Shown here piece after piece: positions 6,276 through 12,036 of a stretch of 15,253 nt of DNA. Origin of the DNA: an uncultured Bacilli bacterium (lineage in GTDB: Bacteria > Bacillota_I > Bacilli_A > RF39 > UBA660). The stretch is from contig CALVUU010000058.1 of assembly GCA_944363655.1 (NCBI GenBank), forward strand, positions 1 through 15,253. The letters run 5' to 3'. The position numbers and the translations under genes are program-made. Under the pieces are notes generated by a model that saw nothing but the letters and a program-made list of their open reading frames with translations, was not told where the DNA came from and did not search any database. Numbering within the stretch: position 1 is the first letter of the stretch; every line of letters starts with the position of its first letter.

Positions 6276-6703
6276 TTTTTCTTACCTAATATTTTATCCA
6301 TTGAAGTATCATAATTTTTACATATGGAATAAAGAAAATCTGTTTTTATTAAAACTTTCCCTGTTTCATATGCGGAATAAGTTGAAGATGTTGTATTAAG
6401 AAATAAAAAGATATCTTTTTGAACTAAGTTGCGTTCTTTGCGAAATTCTTTTAGATTTTGTCCAATAACTTTAGCATCTAAATCAATAACCCGATAAGAA
6501 GTTTTATTATTGGTAAGACCTGTCATATAATCAACACTTACTTTATAATAATCACTAAGTTTGTTAAGACGGCGTAAAGGTATAGTATCTTTACCTGTTT
6601 CCCAACCGGCGTAGGTTGAACGGTCAACTTCTAAAGTTTTTGCTACATCATTTTGCGTTAGATTTTTTTCTTCTCTTATTTCTTTAAGTCTATCAAATTT
6701 CAT
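6272..6703 (-). CDS. Tandem-HTH XRE-family regulator
   Basis: A 143-aa protein with two complete XRE helix-turn-helix domains: residues about 5-61 (LKEIREEKNLTQNDVAKTLEVDRSTYAGWETGK) and about 80-137 (LKEFRKERNLVQKDIFLFLNTTSSTYSAYETGK). The halves resemble each other, so the protein looks like an internal duplication that could bind two operator half-sites as one chain. The ATG at 6703 follows a GGTGG site on the minus strand. It lies between sigE and sigG in reverse orientation, with its stop codon overlapping that of sigE by 3 nt, so it interrupts the order known from B. subtilis. It is divergent from the 165-aa gene, and the shared region holds repeated GAAAA half-sites. Its target genes are unknown; sporulation control is only suggested by location. 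Confidence 0.85.
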   Translation of the reverse strand: MKFDRLKEIREEKNLTQNDVAKTLEVDRSTYAGWETGKDTIPLRRLNKLSDYYKVSVDYMTGLTNNKTSYRVIDLDAKVIGQNLKEFRKERNLVQKDIFLFLNTTSSTYSAYETGKVLIKTDFLYSICKNYDTSMDKILGKKN

Positions 6704-6719
6704 GTTACCACCGCATTTA

Positions 6720-6782
6720 TTTTCTCATTAATAATATTATTTTCAGGAAAACGTGGGAAAATACGAGAAAATGTGTTATTAT
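6720..6782. promoter_or_regulatory. Divergent regulatory region with three 10-bp-phased GAAAA half-sites
   Basis: GGAAAA (ending 6751), GGGAAAA (ending 6761) and GAGAAAA (ending 6771) repeat at exactly 10-nt steps. On the far side TTTTCTCATTAA (6720-6731) provides the inverted GAGAAAA half-site. An extended -10 element TGT-TATTAT (6774-6782) for the + strand gene lies directly after the last repeat. The 12-mer TTTTCTCATTAA is also found upstream of the other XRE gene (3489-3500). Operator function is inferred. Confidence 0.5.
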
Positions 6783-6807
6783 TAACTATAAGTAAAGGAT
6801 GTGTATA

Positions 6808-7305
6808 ATGATAAAAATTACAGATAAAGTTGAAACCATTAATATTAATGAAAATGAATTAATGTATTATGATAAGTATTATGAAGGATACAAAATTATA
6901 CCAATATTTTCTTATTTTGTAATAGAATTAGTAATCGTTGTAGAAGAAAATTATCTAAGAGAAATAATTAAGATAAATAGTGGGGGAGAAGAAATATTAG
7001 ATAGATTTGTTAGTAAAGAGGAATTAAAAGATACAATTGTCTTAAGTCCTGGTGATTTTAAAAAATTTAAAAGATTATATAATAATTTAAGAAATAAAAA
7101 AGATTATCGTCAGGAAGCTATAATAAATGCTTATGCAGAGTTACTTAGTTATGAATATTATCAAGCAAGTGTTTTAGAAGATATACCAAGTATAACTAAA
7201 GAAGAATTATTTGAAGATTTAGATGGATATAATTATAGCGATTATAGGGAAGAGATATTAAAGAAAAGTCAGGAAATACTTAAAAAACATTATAAAGTTA
7301 AATAA
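6808..7305 (+). CDS. Hypothetical acidic 165-aa protein between sigE and sigG
   Basis: I do not recognise the family. The protein has no signal peptide or clear membrane segment. An N-terminal half (about 1-75) looks beta-rich, with a hydrophobic strand IIPIFSYFVIELVIVV. A C-terminal half is rich in charged residues and Tyr and looks helical, with RLYNNLRNKKDYRQEA, AYAELLSYEYY and a Lys-rich end. ATG 6808 was preferred over ATG 6799 because AAAGGA (6794-6799) is a good ribosome binding site 8 nt upstream of 6808 and overlaps the other ATG. It is divergent from the tandem-HTH gene and followed by the sigG leader after 14 nt. Its position suggests a sporulation-linked or HTH-regulated protein, but nothing in the sequence proves it. 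Confidence 0.75.
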   Translation: MIKITDKVETININENELMYYDKYYEGYKIIPIFSYFVIELVIVVEENYLREIIKINSGGEEILDRFVSKEELKDTIVLSPGDFKKFKRLYNNLRNKKDYRQEAIINAYAELLSYEYYQASVLEDIPSITKEELFEDLDGYNYSDYREEILKKSQEILKKHYKVK

Positions 7306-7319
7306 TTTGTATAAAAAAT

Positions 7320-7353
7320 ACTCCTTTTAAACAAAATATTGTTTGAAAGGAGT
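7320..7353 (+). promoter_or_regulatory. sigG leader hairpin sequestering the Shine-Dalgarno
   Basis: ACTCCTTTTAAACAA (7320-7334) pairs with TTGTTTGAAAGGAGT (7339-7353) over 15 bp with a single G-U pair and a 4-nt loop. The AAAGGAG ribosome binding site of sigG (7346-7352) lies wholly in the right arm, 6 nt before ATG 7359. In RNA this would hide the site. Only four T follow, so it is a poor terminator, though some attenuation is possible. A leader hairpin with this effect has been described for B. subtilis sigG (from memory). Confidence 0.75.
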
Positions 7354-7358
7354 TTTAA

Positions 7359-8135
7359 ATGTCTAAATATAAAGTAGATATCACTGGTATAAATACCAGT
7401 GATATTAAAGTTTTAAGCAATGAAGAGATGACGTATTTATTTGTGAAATTTAAGGATGGAGATATAAGTGCGAAAGAAGAACTTATTAATGGTAATTTGA
7501 AATTAGTTTTAAGTATACTTCGATCATTTAATCGTAGTGATATTAACATGGATGATTTATTTCAAGTTGGGGTAATTGGGTTAATTAAGGCAATTGATAA
7601 TTTTGATTTATCTTATGGTTTTAAATTTAGTACTTATGCCGTTCATTTAATAATTGGAGAGATAAAAAGATATATAAGGGATAATACAGCAATGCGGGTT
7701 AGTAGAAGTATTAAGGATATGGCTTATCAAATTATTAAGTTTAAAGATGAGTATTTAAGTGAACACGGATATGAACCAAATACTCAATTAATAGCTAGTA
7801 CTCTTGGTATAGAAGAATATCAAATTGCTTTTGCTCTTGATGCTTTGAAAGACCCTACAAGTATTTTTGAACCAATTTATAACGATGGGGGAGATACAAT
7901 ATATCTTTTTGATCAAATTGCTGATGTTAAAGATAAAAATAGTGATAAAGATATGCTTATATCTTTAAGAAGAGCATTGTTAAAAATAAAAGAAAGAGAA
8001 AAATCGATATTATTAGAAAGATTTATTGTGGGTAAAACACAGATGGAAATTGCTCAAGAATTAGGTATTAGTCAAGCACAAGTATCAAGAATTGAAAAAA
8101 GTGCAATAGAAAATGTAAGGAAACTTATTAAGTAA
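7359..8135 (+). CDS. sigG: RNA polymerase sigma-G (forespore sporulation sigma factor)
   Basis: A 258-aa sigma factor, the same length class as B. subtilis sigma-G (260). It opens with the sigma-G-specific N-terminus SKYKVDITGINTSDIKVL. It has region 2 (NGNLKLVLSILRSF, MDDLFQVGVIGLIKAIDNFDL, FKFSTYAVHLIIGEIKRYIRDN), region 3 (RVSRSIKDMAY) and the FEPIYNDGGDTIYLFDQI block. Region 4 (GKTQMEIAQELGISQAQVSRIEKSA) ends it. Asn44 in LINGN is the position that, as I recall, makes sigma-G sensitive to the anti-sigma factor Gin/CsfB, while sigma-E has Glu there. Strong AAAGGAG and ATG are present, but both the ribosome binding site and codons 7-16 lie in hairpins. It is followed after 24 nt by the ylmC-like gene. 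Confidence 0.95.
   Translation: MSKYKVDITGINTSDIKVLSNEEMTYLFVKFKDGDISAKEELINGNLKLVLSILRSFNRSDINMDDLFQVGVIGLIKAIDNFDLSYGFKFSTYAVHLIIGEIKRYIRDNTAMRVSRSIKDMAYQIIKFKDEYLSEHGYEPNTQLIASTLGIEEYQIAFALDALKDPTSIFEPIYNDGGDTIYLFDQIADVKDKNSDKDMLISLRRALLKIKEREKSILLERFIVGKTQMEIAQELGISQAQVSRIEKSAIENVRKLIK
7378..7405 (+). promoter_or_regulatory. Perfect hairpin inside the sigG 5' coding region
   Basis: ATATCACTGGTAT (7378-7390) and ATACCAGTGATAT (7393-7405) are perfect reverse complements around AA, giving a 12-bp stem with a 4-nt loop in RNA. It covers codons 7-16 (DITGINTSDI) and begins 20 nt into the gene, just past an initiating ribosome. With the leader hairpin it makes two stacked stem-loops across the initiation region. 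Confidence 0.7.
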
Positions 8136-8159
8136 ACATATAATTTAGTGGTGAATTAT

Positions 8160-8381
8160 ATGTATTTAAGTGAATTACAAAATAAAGATATTATTAGTAC
8201 TAAAACAGGAGTTAATTTAGGAAGAATTGTCGATGTTGAAGTAAGTATGGATGGGCATATTATTAGTTTTATTGCTGAAGAGAGGAAATTTTTTCGCAAA
8301 GTTTTAAAAAATAGTGAAATTAACTTTACTTTTGGGGATATTGCAAAGATTGGTAAGGACGTAATACTAGTAAATAAGTAA
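8160..8381 (+). CDS. ylmC: YlmC/YmxH-family PRC-barrel protein
   Basis: A 73-aa protein that is one PRC-barrel-like domain: YLSELQNKDIISTKTGVNLGRIVDVEV, then beta strands, ending in FGDIAKIGKDVILVNK. This matches the small YlmC/YmxH sporulation-associated family, one member of which lies just downstream of sigG in B. subtilis. The molecular role is not known; PRC barrels usually act in protein or RNA contacts. ATG 8160 was chosen because GGTGA (8150-8154) fits as a ribosome binding site and the family starts here; GTG codons at 8148 and 8151 lie in that site. A TATAAT at 8139-8144 could give an extra promoter, but its transcript would start at the ribosome binding site. Likely read with sigG. 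Confidence 0.85.
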   Translation: MYLSELQNKDIISTKTGVNLGRIVDVEVSMDGHIISFIAEERKFFRKVLKNSEINFTFGDIAKIGKDVILVNK

Positions 8382-8402
8382 AAAATATGATATATTATTG
8401 GC

Positions 8403-8882
8403 ATGAGAAAAAAAAGTTTAATTGTTGCTACATTTTTATTAATAATTGATCAGATTATCAAGATTGTAATTGATAAAACAATGATGTATGGGGAAATAAA
8501 AACAGTAATTTCCAACTTTTTTTATGTAACTAAGGTTTATAATGATGGAGCAGCATGGAGTGTTTTACAAGGTAATGTAATATTTTTAGTTATCATTGCT
8601 ATTTTCTCGATGATATTTTTGTTGAAATATGAAAAATATTTTGAAAATAAATATCGTAATATTATGGCATTTGGATTAGTATATGGAGGGTTATGTGGTA
8701 ACTTACTTGATCGCATTATGTATGGACATGTAATCGATTATTTTAAAATATTATTTGGAAGTTATAGTTTTCCAGTATTTAATTTAGCAGATATAGCTAT
8801 TGTATGTGGTTTTATTTTAATAATATATAGTGTAATAAAGGGTGAAGATAAATATGGAGTTAGTAGTAGAAAAAGAAAATGA
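8403..8882 (+). CDS. lspA: Lipoprotein signal peptidase (signal peptidase II)
   Basis: LspA cuts the signal peptide from diacylglyceryl-modified prolipoproteins in the membrane. This 159-aa protein has four hydrophobic segments and all family motifs: the N-terminal IDQIIK, YNDGAAWS (47-53), GGLCGNLLDR (Asp103), HVIDYF (Asp112) and FNLAD (Asp130). Asp112 and Asp130 match the catalytic pair. The C-terminal tail is short and basic. There is no convincing ribosome binding site upstream of ATG 8403, so expression may be low or depend on readthrough from ylmC 21 nt upstream. The end overlaps the rluD-type gene by 29 nt. The lspA-rluD order matches many Bacillota. Confidence 0.95.
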   Translation: MRKKSLIVATFLLIIDQIIKIVIDKTMMYGEIKTVISNFFYVTKVYNDGAAWSVLQGNVIFLVIIAIFSMIFLLKYEKYFENKYRNIMAFGLVYGGLCGNLLDRIMYGHVIDYFKILFGSYSFPVFNLADIAIVCGFILIIYSVIKGEDKYGVSSRKRK

Positions 8883-9744
8883 AAGATTAGATAAATATAT
8901 AGCAAGTGTTACAGATTATAGTAGAGAATTAGTAACTAAGATGATTCAAGATGATTATATTTTAGTAAATAATTTAAAAGAAAAAGGAAGTTATAAAGTA
9001 AAAATTGGAGATATTATATCTATTAAAGAGGGGTATGTAAAAGAGTTATGTGTTACTCCTAAAAAGATGGATTTAGATATTGTTTATGAAGATGAATACT
9101 TAATGGTTATTAATAAGCCTAGTGGCTTAACAGTACATCCCGGCAATGGTAATAGTGATAATACTTTAGTAAATGGACTTAAGTATTATACTAATAATTT
9201 AAGTAATGTTGGAGGGTTAATTCGTCCTGGTATTGTCCATCGCCTTGATAAAGATACTTCAGGATTAATGCTTGTTGCAAAAAATGATTTATGTCATACT
9301 TTACTTGCTGATGATTTTAAAAATAAAAGGATTCATCGGGAATATGTGGCTTTGCTCGATGGAGTATTTCCACAGAATTCGGCAACTATTGATGCTCCTG
9401 TTGGAAGAAGTAAAGATAATTTTGAGAAAATGGCAGTTGTTGCTAATGGAAAGAGAGCAATAACCCATTTAAGTGTTATAAAAAAATATAAAGATTATAC
9501 TTTAGTTAGACTTATATTAGAAACAGGAAGAACTCATCAAATAAGAGTACATTTATCTTATATAGGTTATCCGGTTCATAATGATCCGGTTTATAATAAA
9601 AAATCTAGTGATGAATTTGGACAATTTTTACACTCAGAGTATTTAAAATTTACTCATCCAATAACAAGAGAGATTTTAGAATTTAGAGCAGATTTACCTA
9701 AAGAATTTAAAAGTTTTTTAGAAACTTTGGAAGAAAGTAATTAA
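8854..9744 (+). CDS. rluD: RluD-family 23S rRNA pseudouridine synthase (YlyB-like)
   Basis: A 296-aa enzyme of the RluA/RluD family that isomerises uridines in rRNA. An N-terminal S4 RNA-binding domain (about 9-60, ERLDKYIASVTDYSRELVTKMI) is followed by the catalytic domain with INKPSGLTVHPG and the active-site motif RPGIVHRLDKDTSG (Asp132). The LETGRTHQIRVHL signature follows later. ATG 8854 was chosen because AAGGGTGA just upstream is the ribosome binding site; the longer frame from GTG 8842 starts inside it. It overlaps lspA by 29 nt and converges on the TspO-like gene with a 27-nt overlap, leaving no visible terminator between them. The exact rRNA target cannot be told from sequence. Confidence 0.93.
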   Translation: MELVVEKENERLDKYIASVTDYSRELVTKMIQDDYILVNNLKEKGSYKVKIGDIISIKEGYVKELCVTPKKMDLDIVYEDEYLMVINKPSGLTVHPGNGNSDNTLVNGLKYYTNNLSNVGGLIRPGIVHRLDKDTSGLMLVAKNDLCHTLLADDFKNKRIHREYVALLDGVFPQNSATIDAPVGRSKDNFEKMAVVANGKRAITHLSVIKKYKDYTLVRLILETGRTHQIRVHLSYIGYPVHNDPVYNKKSSDEFGQFLHSEYLKFTHPITREILEFRADLPKEFKSFLETLEESN

Positions 9745-10047
9745 AATATATAGAAAAGAGTAAAAAATCATTAAAAAATATGGAATACTTGCTAAATTAT
9801 AAGTTCCAAATAATTTTTGAAAATCTTTAATTAGTAAAAAGGAAAATGATAAAAGAAAAGAAATAGCAATTAAACTAAATAATAGATTATAAAAATATCC
9901 AAAGAATATAGCAACTGCGATATTTAATATATAATTAGTTAATAGAAGAAATAAAGTATTTTCATTTAAAATGTTATATTCAATAATTTTAAATATGGGA
10001 ATTAATAGTAAAGCGATACAAATAATGTAAAATAGAAAAAATAGCAA
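9718..10047 (-). CDS. Short TspO/MBR-like (tryptophan-rich sensory protein-like) membrane protein
   Basis: A 109-aa, very hydrophobic protein with about four membrane segments. The order of ILNIAVAIFFGYF, then a hydrophobic helix ending LLIKDFQKL, then LASIPYFLMIFYSFLYIL resembles helices 3-5 of TspO/MBR proteins, where LN...W..FFG, a long helix and a PYLLW..FA..LN segment occur. The Trp residues of the family are absent and helix 1 is missing, so the assignment is tentative. The start is placed at TTG 10047 because AAAGAGGTG lies 6 nt upstream on the minus strand. The longer frame (TTG 10098) has no ribosome binding site. Convergent with rluD, sharing 27 nt, and divergent from the rhomboid gene. 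Confidence 0.55.
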   Translation of the reverse strand: MLFFLFYIICIALLLIPIFKIIEYNILNENTLFLLLTNYILNIAVAIFFGYFYNLLFSLIAISFLLSFSFLLIKDFQKLFGTYNLASIPYFLMIFYSFLYILITFFQSF

Positions 10048-10108
10048 ATTATTCACCTCTTTACTAAATATATGATTTATTGTAAAATAAAAGAACAAGG
10101 AGATGTAT

Positions 10109-11269
10109 ATGACCTCAGTAATGATACGTAAAAATGATCAAATAATGATGTGCTTGGTGCATTATTTTGTAACTAAAGAAAATTATTCTCCGATACATGT
10201 CCAGGGAGTAAAAGATGAAATTTGGTTAGAAAATTTAAATGGACCATATCGCGTTATTAGAATTAGTTGTAATAGGGTAATTAATGAAGAACAATATAAA
10301 TTTGATATATTTAAAATGCAACATATAATTAAACAAATAAAAAGGAAAACTTTATCTTTAAAGATGAATGCTTTAAATATATGTTTAGATATGAGTGATA
10401 AATTAAAATATAATGATGCTGGTAATATTGAGACTATTAATGTTTCATCATTAAATGAAATTAGAAAAAATCCAGCGTTGCAAGAGATTTTTCCTAATTT
10501 AAAAAATGAATTAATTGAATCTAATGATGGAATAGAATTAATAATTAATGTAACTAATGATATTAATAAGAAGACAGAGAAAGAAAATAAATTATTTGCT
10601 AAAGTATTTTCTCCCAAAAAGATTATATTTACTAAATTAATTGTTTTAGCATGTATAATCATGTATTTAATTTTAGCTTTCTATAATAGTAATTTTCTTA
10701 ATTTTACTGCTAGTTCTTTAGCATTTTTGGGAGGGAATAATTTATCACTTGTTCAAAGTGGTGAAGTATGGCGCCTTATTACTAGTGCTTTTTTACATGT
10801 TGGACTTATTCATTTAGTTGTTAATATGTATTCACTGGCTATAATTGGGACGCAGGTTGAAACTTTTATTGGTAAATGGAAATTTTTATTAATTTATTTA
10901 ATTAGTGCTATTAGTGGTAATTTGTTATCTTTGGTATTTAATGAGGGTAATGTGGTTGCTGTTGGAGCAAGTGGAGCAATATTTGGTTTAATGGGATCTT
11001 TATTATATTTTGGATATCACTATCGTTTGTATTTAAGTGAGGCTATTAAAAATCAAATAATTCCTATTATTTTAATTAACTTATTGATTGGTTTTATGAT
11101 ACCAGGAATTGATAATATTGCTCATATCGGAGGACTTATTGGTGGATATCTTTCTTCAATGGCTTTTGGTATAGAAAATAAAAGTGAAAAACGGGATATG
11201 ATAAATGGTTGGGTTGTTTTAATCCTTTATCTTGTATTCTTGTGTTATATTGTATTTTTTGTTAAATAA
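10109..11269 (+). CDS. Rhomboid-family intramembrane serine protease with N-terminal cytosolic domain
   Basis: A 386-aa protein. Residues 1-170 form a soluble domain (VHYFVTKENYSP, RVIRISCNRV) resembling the N-terminal domain of GluP/YqgP-type rhomboids. The membrane part (about 175-385) has the rhomboid signatures: GEVWRLITSAFLHVGLIHLVVNMYSL, the catalytic GASGA with Ser288, and the catalytic His339 in NIAHIGGLIGGY. These form the Ser-His dyad that cleaves membrane proteins within the bilayer. Unlike B. subtilis GluP (about 507 aa) it has no C-terminal TPR domain. ATG 10109 was chosen because AAGGAG (10097-10102) is 6 nt upstream; ATG 10103 overlaps the end of that site. It ends at a bidirectional terminator shared with lexA. 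Confidence 0.92.
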   Translation: MTSVMIRKNDQIMMCLVHYFVTKENYSPIHVQGVKDEIWLENLNGPYRVIRISCNRVINEEQYKFDIFKMQHIIKQIKRKTLSLKMNALNICLDMSDKLKYNDAGNIETINVSSLNEIRKNPALQEIFPNLKNELIESNDGIELIINVTNDINKKTEKENKLFAKVFSPKKIIFTKLIVLACIIMYLILAFYNSNFLNFTASSLAFLGGNNLSLVQSGEVWRLITSAFLHVGLIHLVVNMYSLAIIGTQVETFIGKWKFLLIYLISAISGNLLSLVFNEGNVVAVGASGAIFGLMGSLLYFGYHYRLYLSEAIKNQIIPIILINLLIGFMIPGIDNIAHIGGLIGGYLSSMAFGIENKSEKRDMINGWVVLILYLVFLCYIVFFVK

Positions 11270-11297
11270 AAAATGGTATCGTATGATATCATTTTTT
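11268..11297. terminator. Bidirectional intrinsic terminator between rhomboid gene and lexA
   Basis: AAAAAATGGTATC (11268-11280) pairs with GATATCATTTTTT (11285-11297) over 13 bp with one G-U pair and a GTAT loop. The A-run and T-run make it usable from both sides. It directly abuts both stop codons. Confidence 0.82.
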
Positions 11298-11918
11298 CTA
11301 TATTTTTCGATATAATCCAATGGCTTTTCCTAGTATTGTAACATTGGGAAATATTAGAGGATCCATTGTGTCATTTTCTGGTTGAAGTCTAATATGATCT
11401 TTTTCCTTATAAAATGTTTTAAGAGTTACTTCATTTTCTTCCGTCATAGCAACAACTATATCGCCATTTTTAGCATCATTTTGTCTTTTTACAATAACAT
11501 AGTCGTTATCATATATACCTTTGTTAATCATCGATTCTCCACTAACATGTAAAGTAAATACTTCACCGCTTTTAGGCATAAGTGATGCCGGCAAGTCAAA
11601 GTATTCATCAGGTTGTTCGATAGCGGTAATAGGATTACCAGCGGTAATTTTTCCAAGTAAAGGAACTTTTACGACATCTTCATTTTTTTCTAGATATTCA
11701 TTATCTACTAATAATTCAATTGTTCTAAACTTATTATTGGTTGATTTAATGTAACCATTTTTTTCTAAGTTTTTAACGTGAACAAATACTGTTGCAGGAC
11801 TATTAAGTCCAACTCCTGCACATATTTCTCTTATTGCTGGGGGATACCCATGCATTGCCATATACTTTTTTATGTAAGTTAAGATTTCTTCTTGTCTTGG
11901 TGTCAATTTTTTTTCCAT
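11298..11918 (-). CDS. lexA: LexA, SOS-response repressor
   Basis: A 206-aa LexA of typical Bacillota length. The winged-helix DNA-binding domain (about 1-70) has LTPRQEEILTYIKKYM, YPPAIREICAGVGLNSPATVFVHVKNLEKNGYI. The C-terminal S24 domain has the self-cleavage site Ala93-Gly94 in KITAGNP, catalytic Ser129 in VSGESMIN and Lys167 in VTLKTF. RecA on single-stranded DNA triggers self-cleavage and so derepression. GGAGG lies 5 nt before the ATG on the minus strand. Its promoter carries an SOS box next to the -35, so it should repress itself, as well as the divergent small membrane-protein gene. Confidence 0.96.
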   Translation of the reverse strand: MEKKLTPRQEEILTYIKKYMAMHGYPPAIREICAGVGLNSPATVFVHVKNLEKNGYIKSTNNKFRTIELLVDNEYLEKNEDVVKVPLLGKITAGNPITAIEQPDEYFDLPASLMPKSGEVFTLHVSGESMINKGIYDNDYVIVKRQNDAKNGDIVVAMTEENEVTLKTFYKEKDHIRLQPENDTMDPLIFPNVTILGKAIGLYRKI

Positions 11919-11935
11919 TTAATACCTCCATCATC

Positions 11936-11964
11936 ATTTTACAATACTTTATGTAAAAAGTCAA
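11936..11964 (-). promoter_or_regulatory. lexA promoter
   Basis: On the minus strand TTGACT (11959-11964) is followed by a 17-nt spacer and TAAAAT (11936-11941). The upstream SOS-like box overlaps the -35 by 3 nt. Confidence 0.75.
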
Positions 11965-11975
11965 ACATTTGTTTA
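11962..11975. promoter_or_regulatory. SOS (LexA) box 1, proximal to lexA
   Basis: CAAACATTTGTTTA matches the Bacillota SOS box CGAAC-N4-GTTCG at 7 of 10 fixed positions and is symmetrical in its core (AAAC-ATTT-GTTT). It covers the edge of the lexA -35. Confidence 0.6.
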
Positions 11976-11984
11976 ATTATGTGA

Positions 11985-12013
11985 TTGACACAAACAAATA
12001 TTCGTGTTAAATT
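11985..12013 (+). promoter_or_regulatory. Promoter of the lexA-divergent small membrane-protein gene
   Basis: A perfect TTGACA (11985-11990), a 17-nt spacer and TAAATT (12008-12013) preceded by TGT, an extended -10. The spacer is filled by SOS box 2, so LexA binding would block RNA polymerase. Confidence 0.78.
11991..12004. promoter_or_regulatory. SOS (LexA) box 2, within the small-gene promoter
   Basis: CAAACAAATATTCG matches CGAAC-N4-GTTCG at 8 of 10 fixed positions and begins immediately after the TTGACA -35. Its place between -35 and -10 is the usual position of a repressing operator. Confidence 0.72.
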
Positions 12014-12036
12014 GTATTCAGAAAGAAGAGGTAATT

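Noticed and set aside
7320..7356. The sigG leader hairpin as a plain intrinsic terminator of the 165-aa gene
   Set aside because: Only four T follow the stem before AAATG, and the stem is AT-rich; the right arm is exactly the sigG ribosome binding site, so translational control explains it better. Some attenuation cannot be excluded.
8156..8404. 82-aa minus-strand frame opposite ylmC
   Set aside because: It covers the same bases as a recognised family member and has no ribosome binding site or homology that I can see.
10183..10662. 159-aa minus-strand open frame opposite the rhomboid gene
   Set aside because: It lies wholly inside a well-supported gene, has no ribosome binding site and encodes no recognisable domain; it is a by-product of AT-rich codon use.
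11521..11754. 77-aa plus-strand frame inside lexA
   Set aside because: Antisense shadow of a highly conserved gene.
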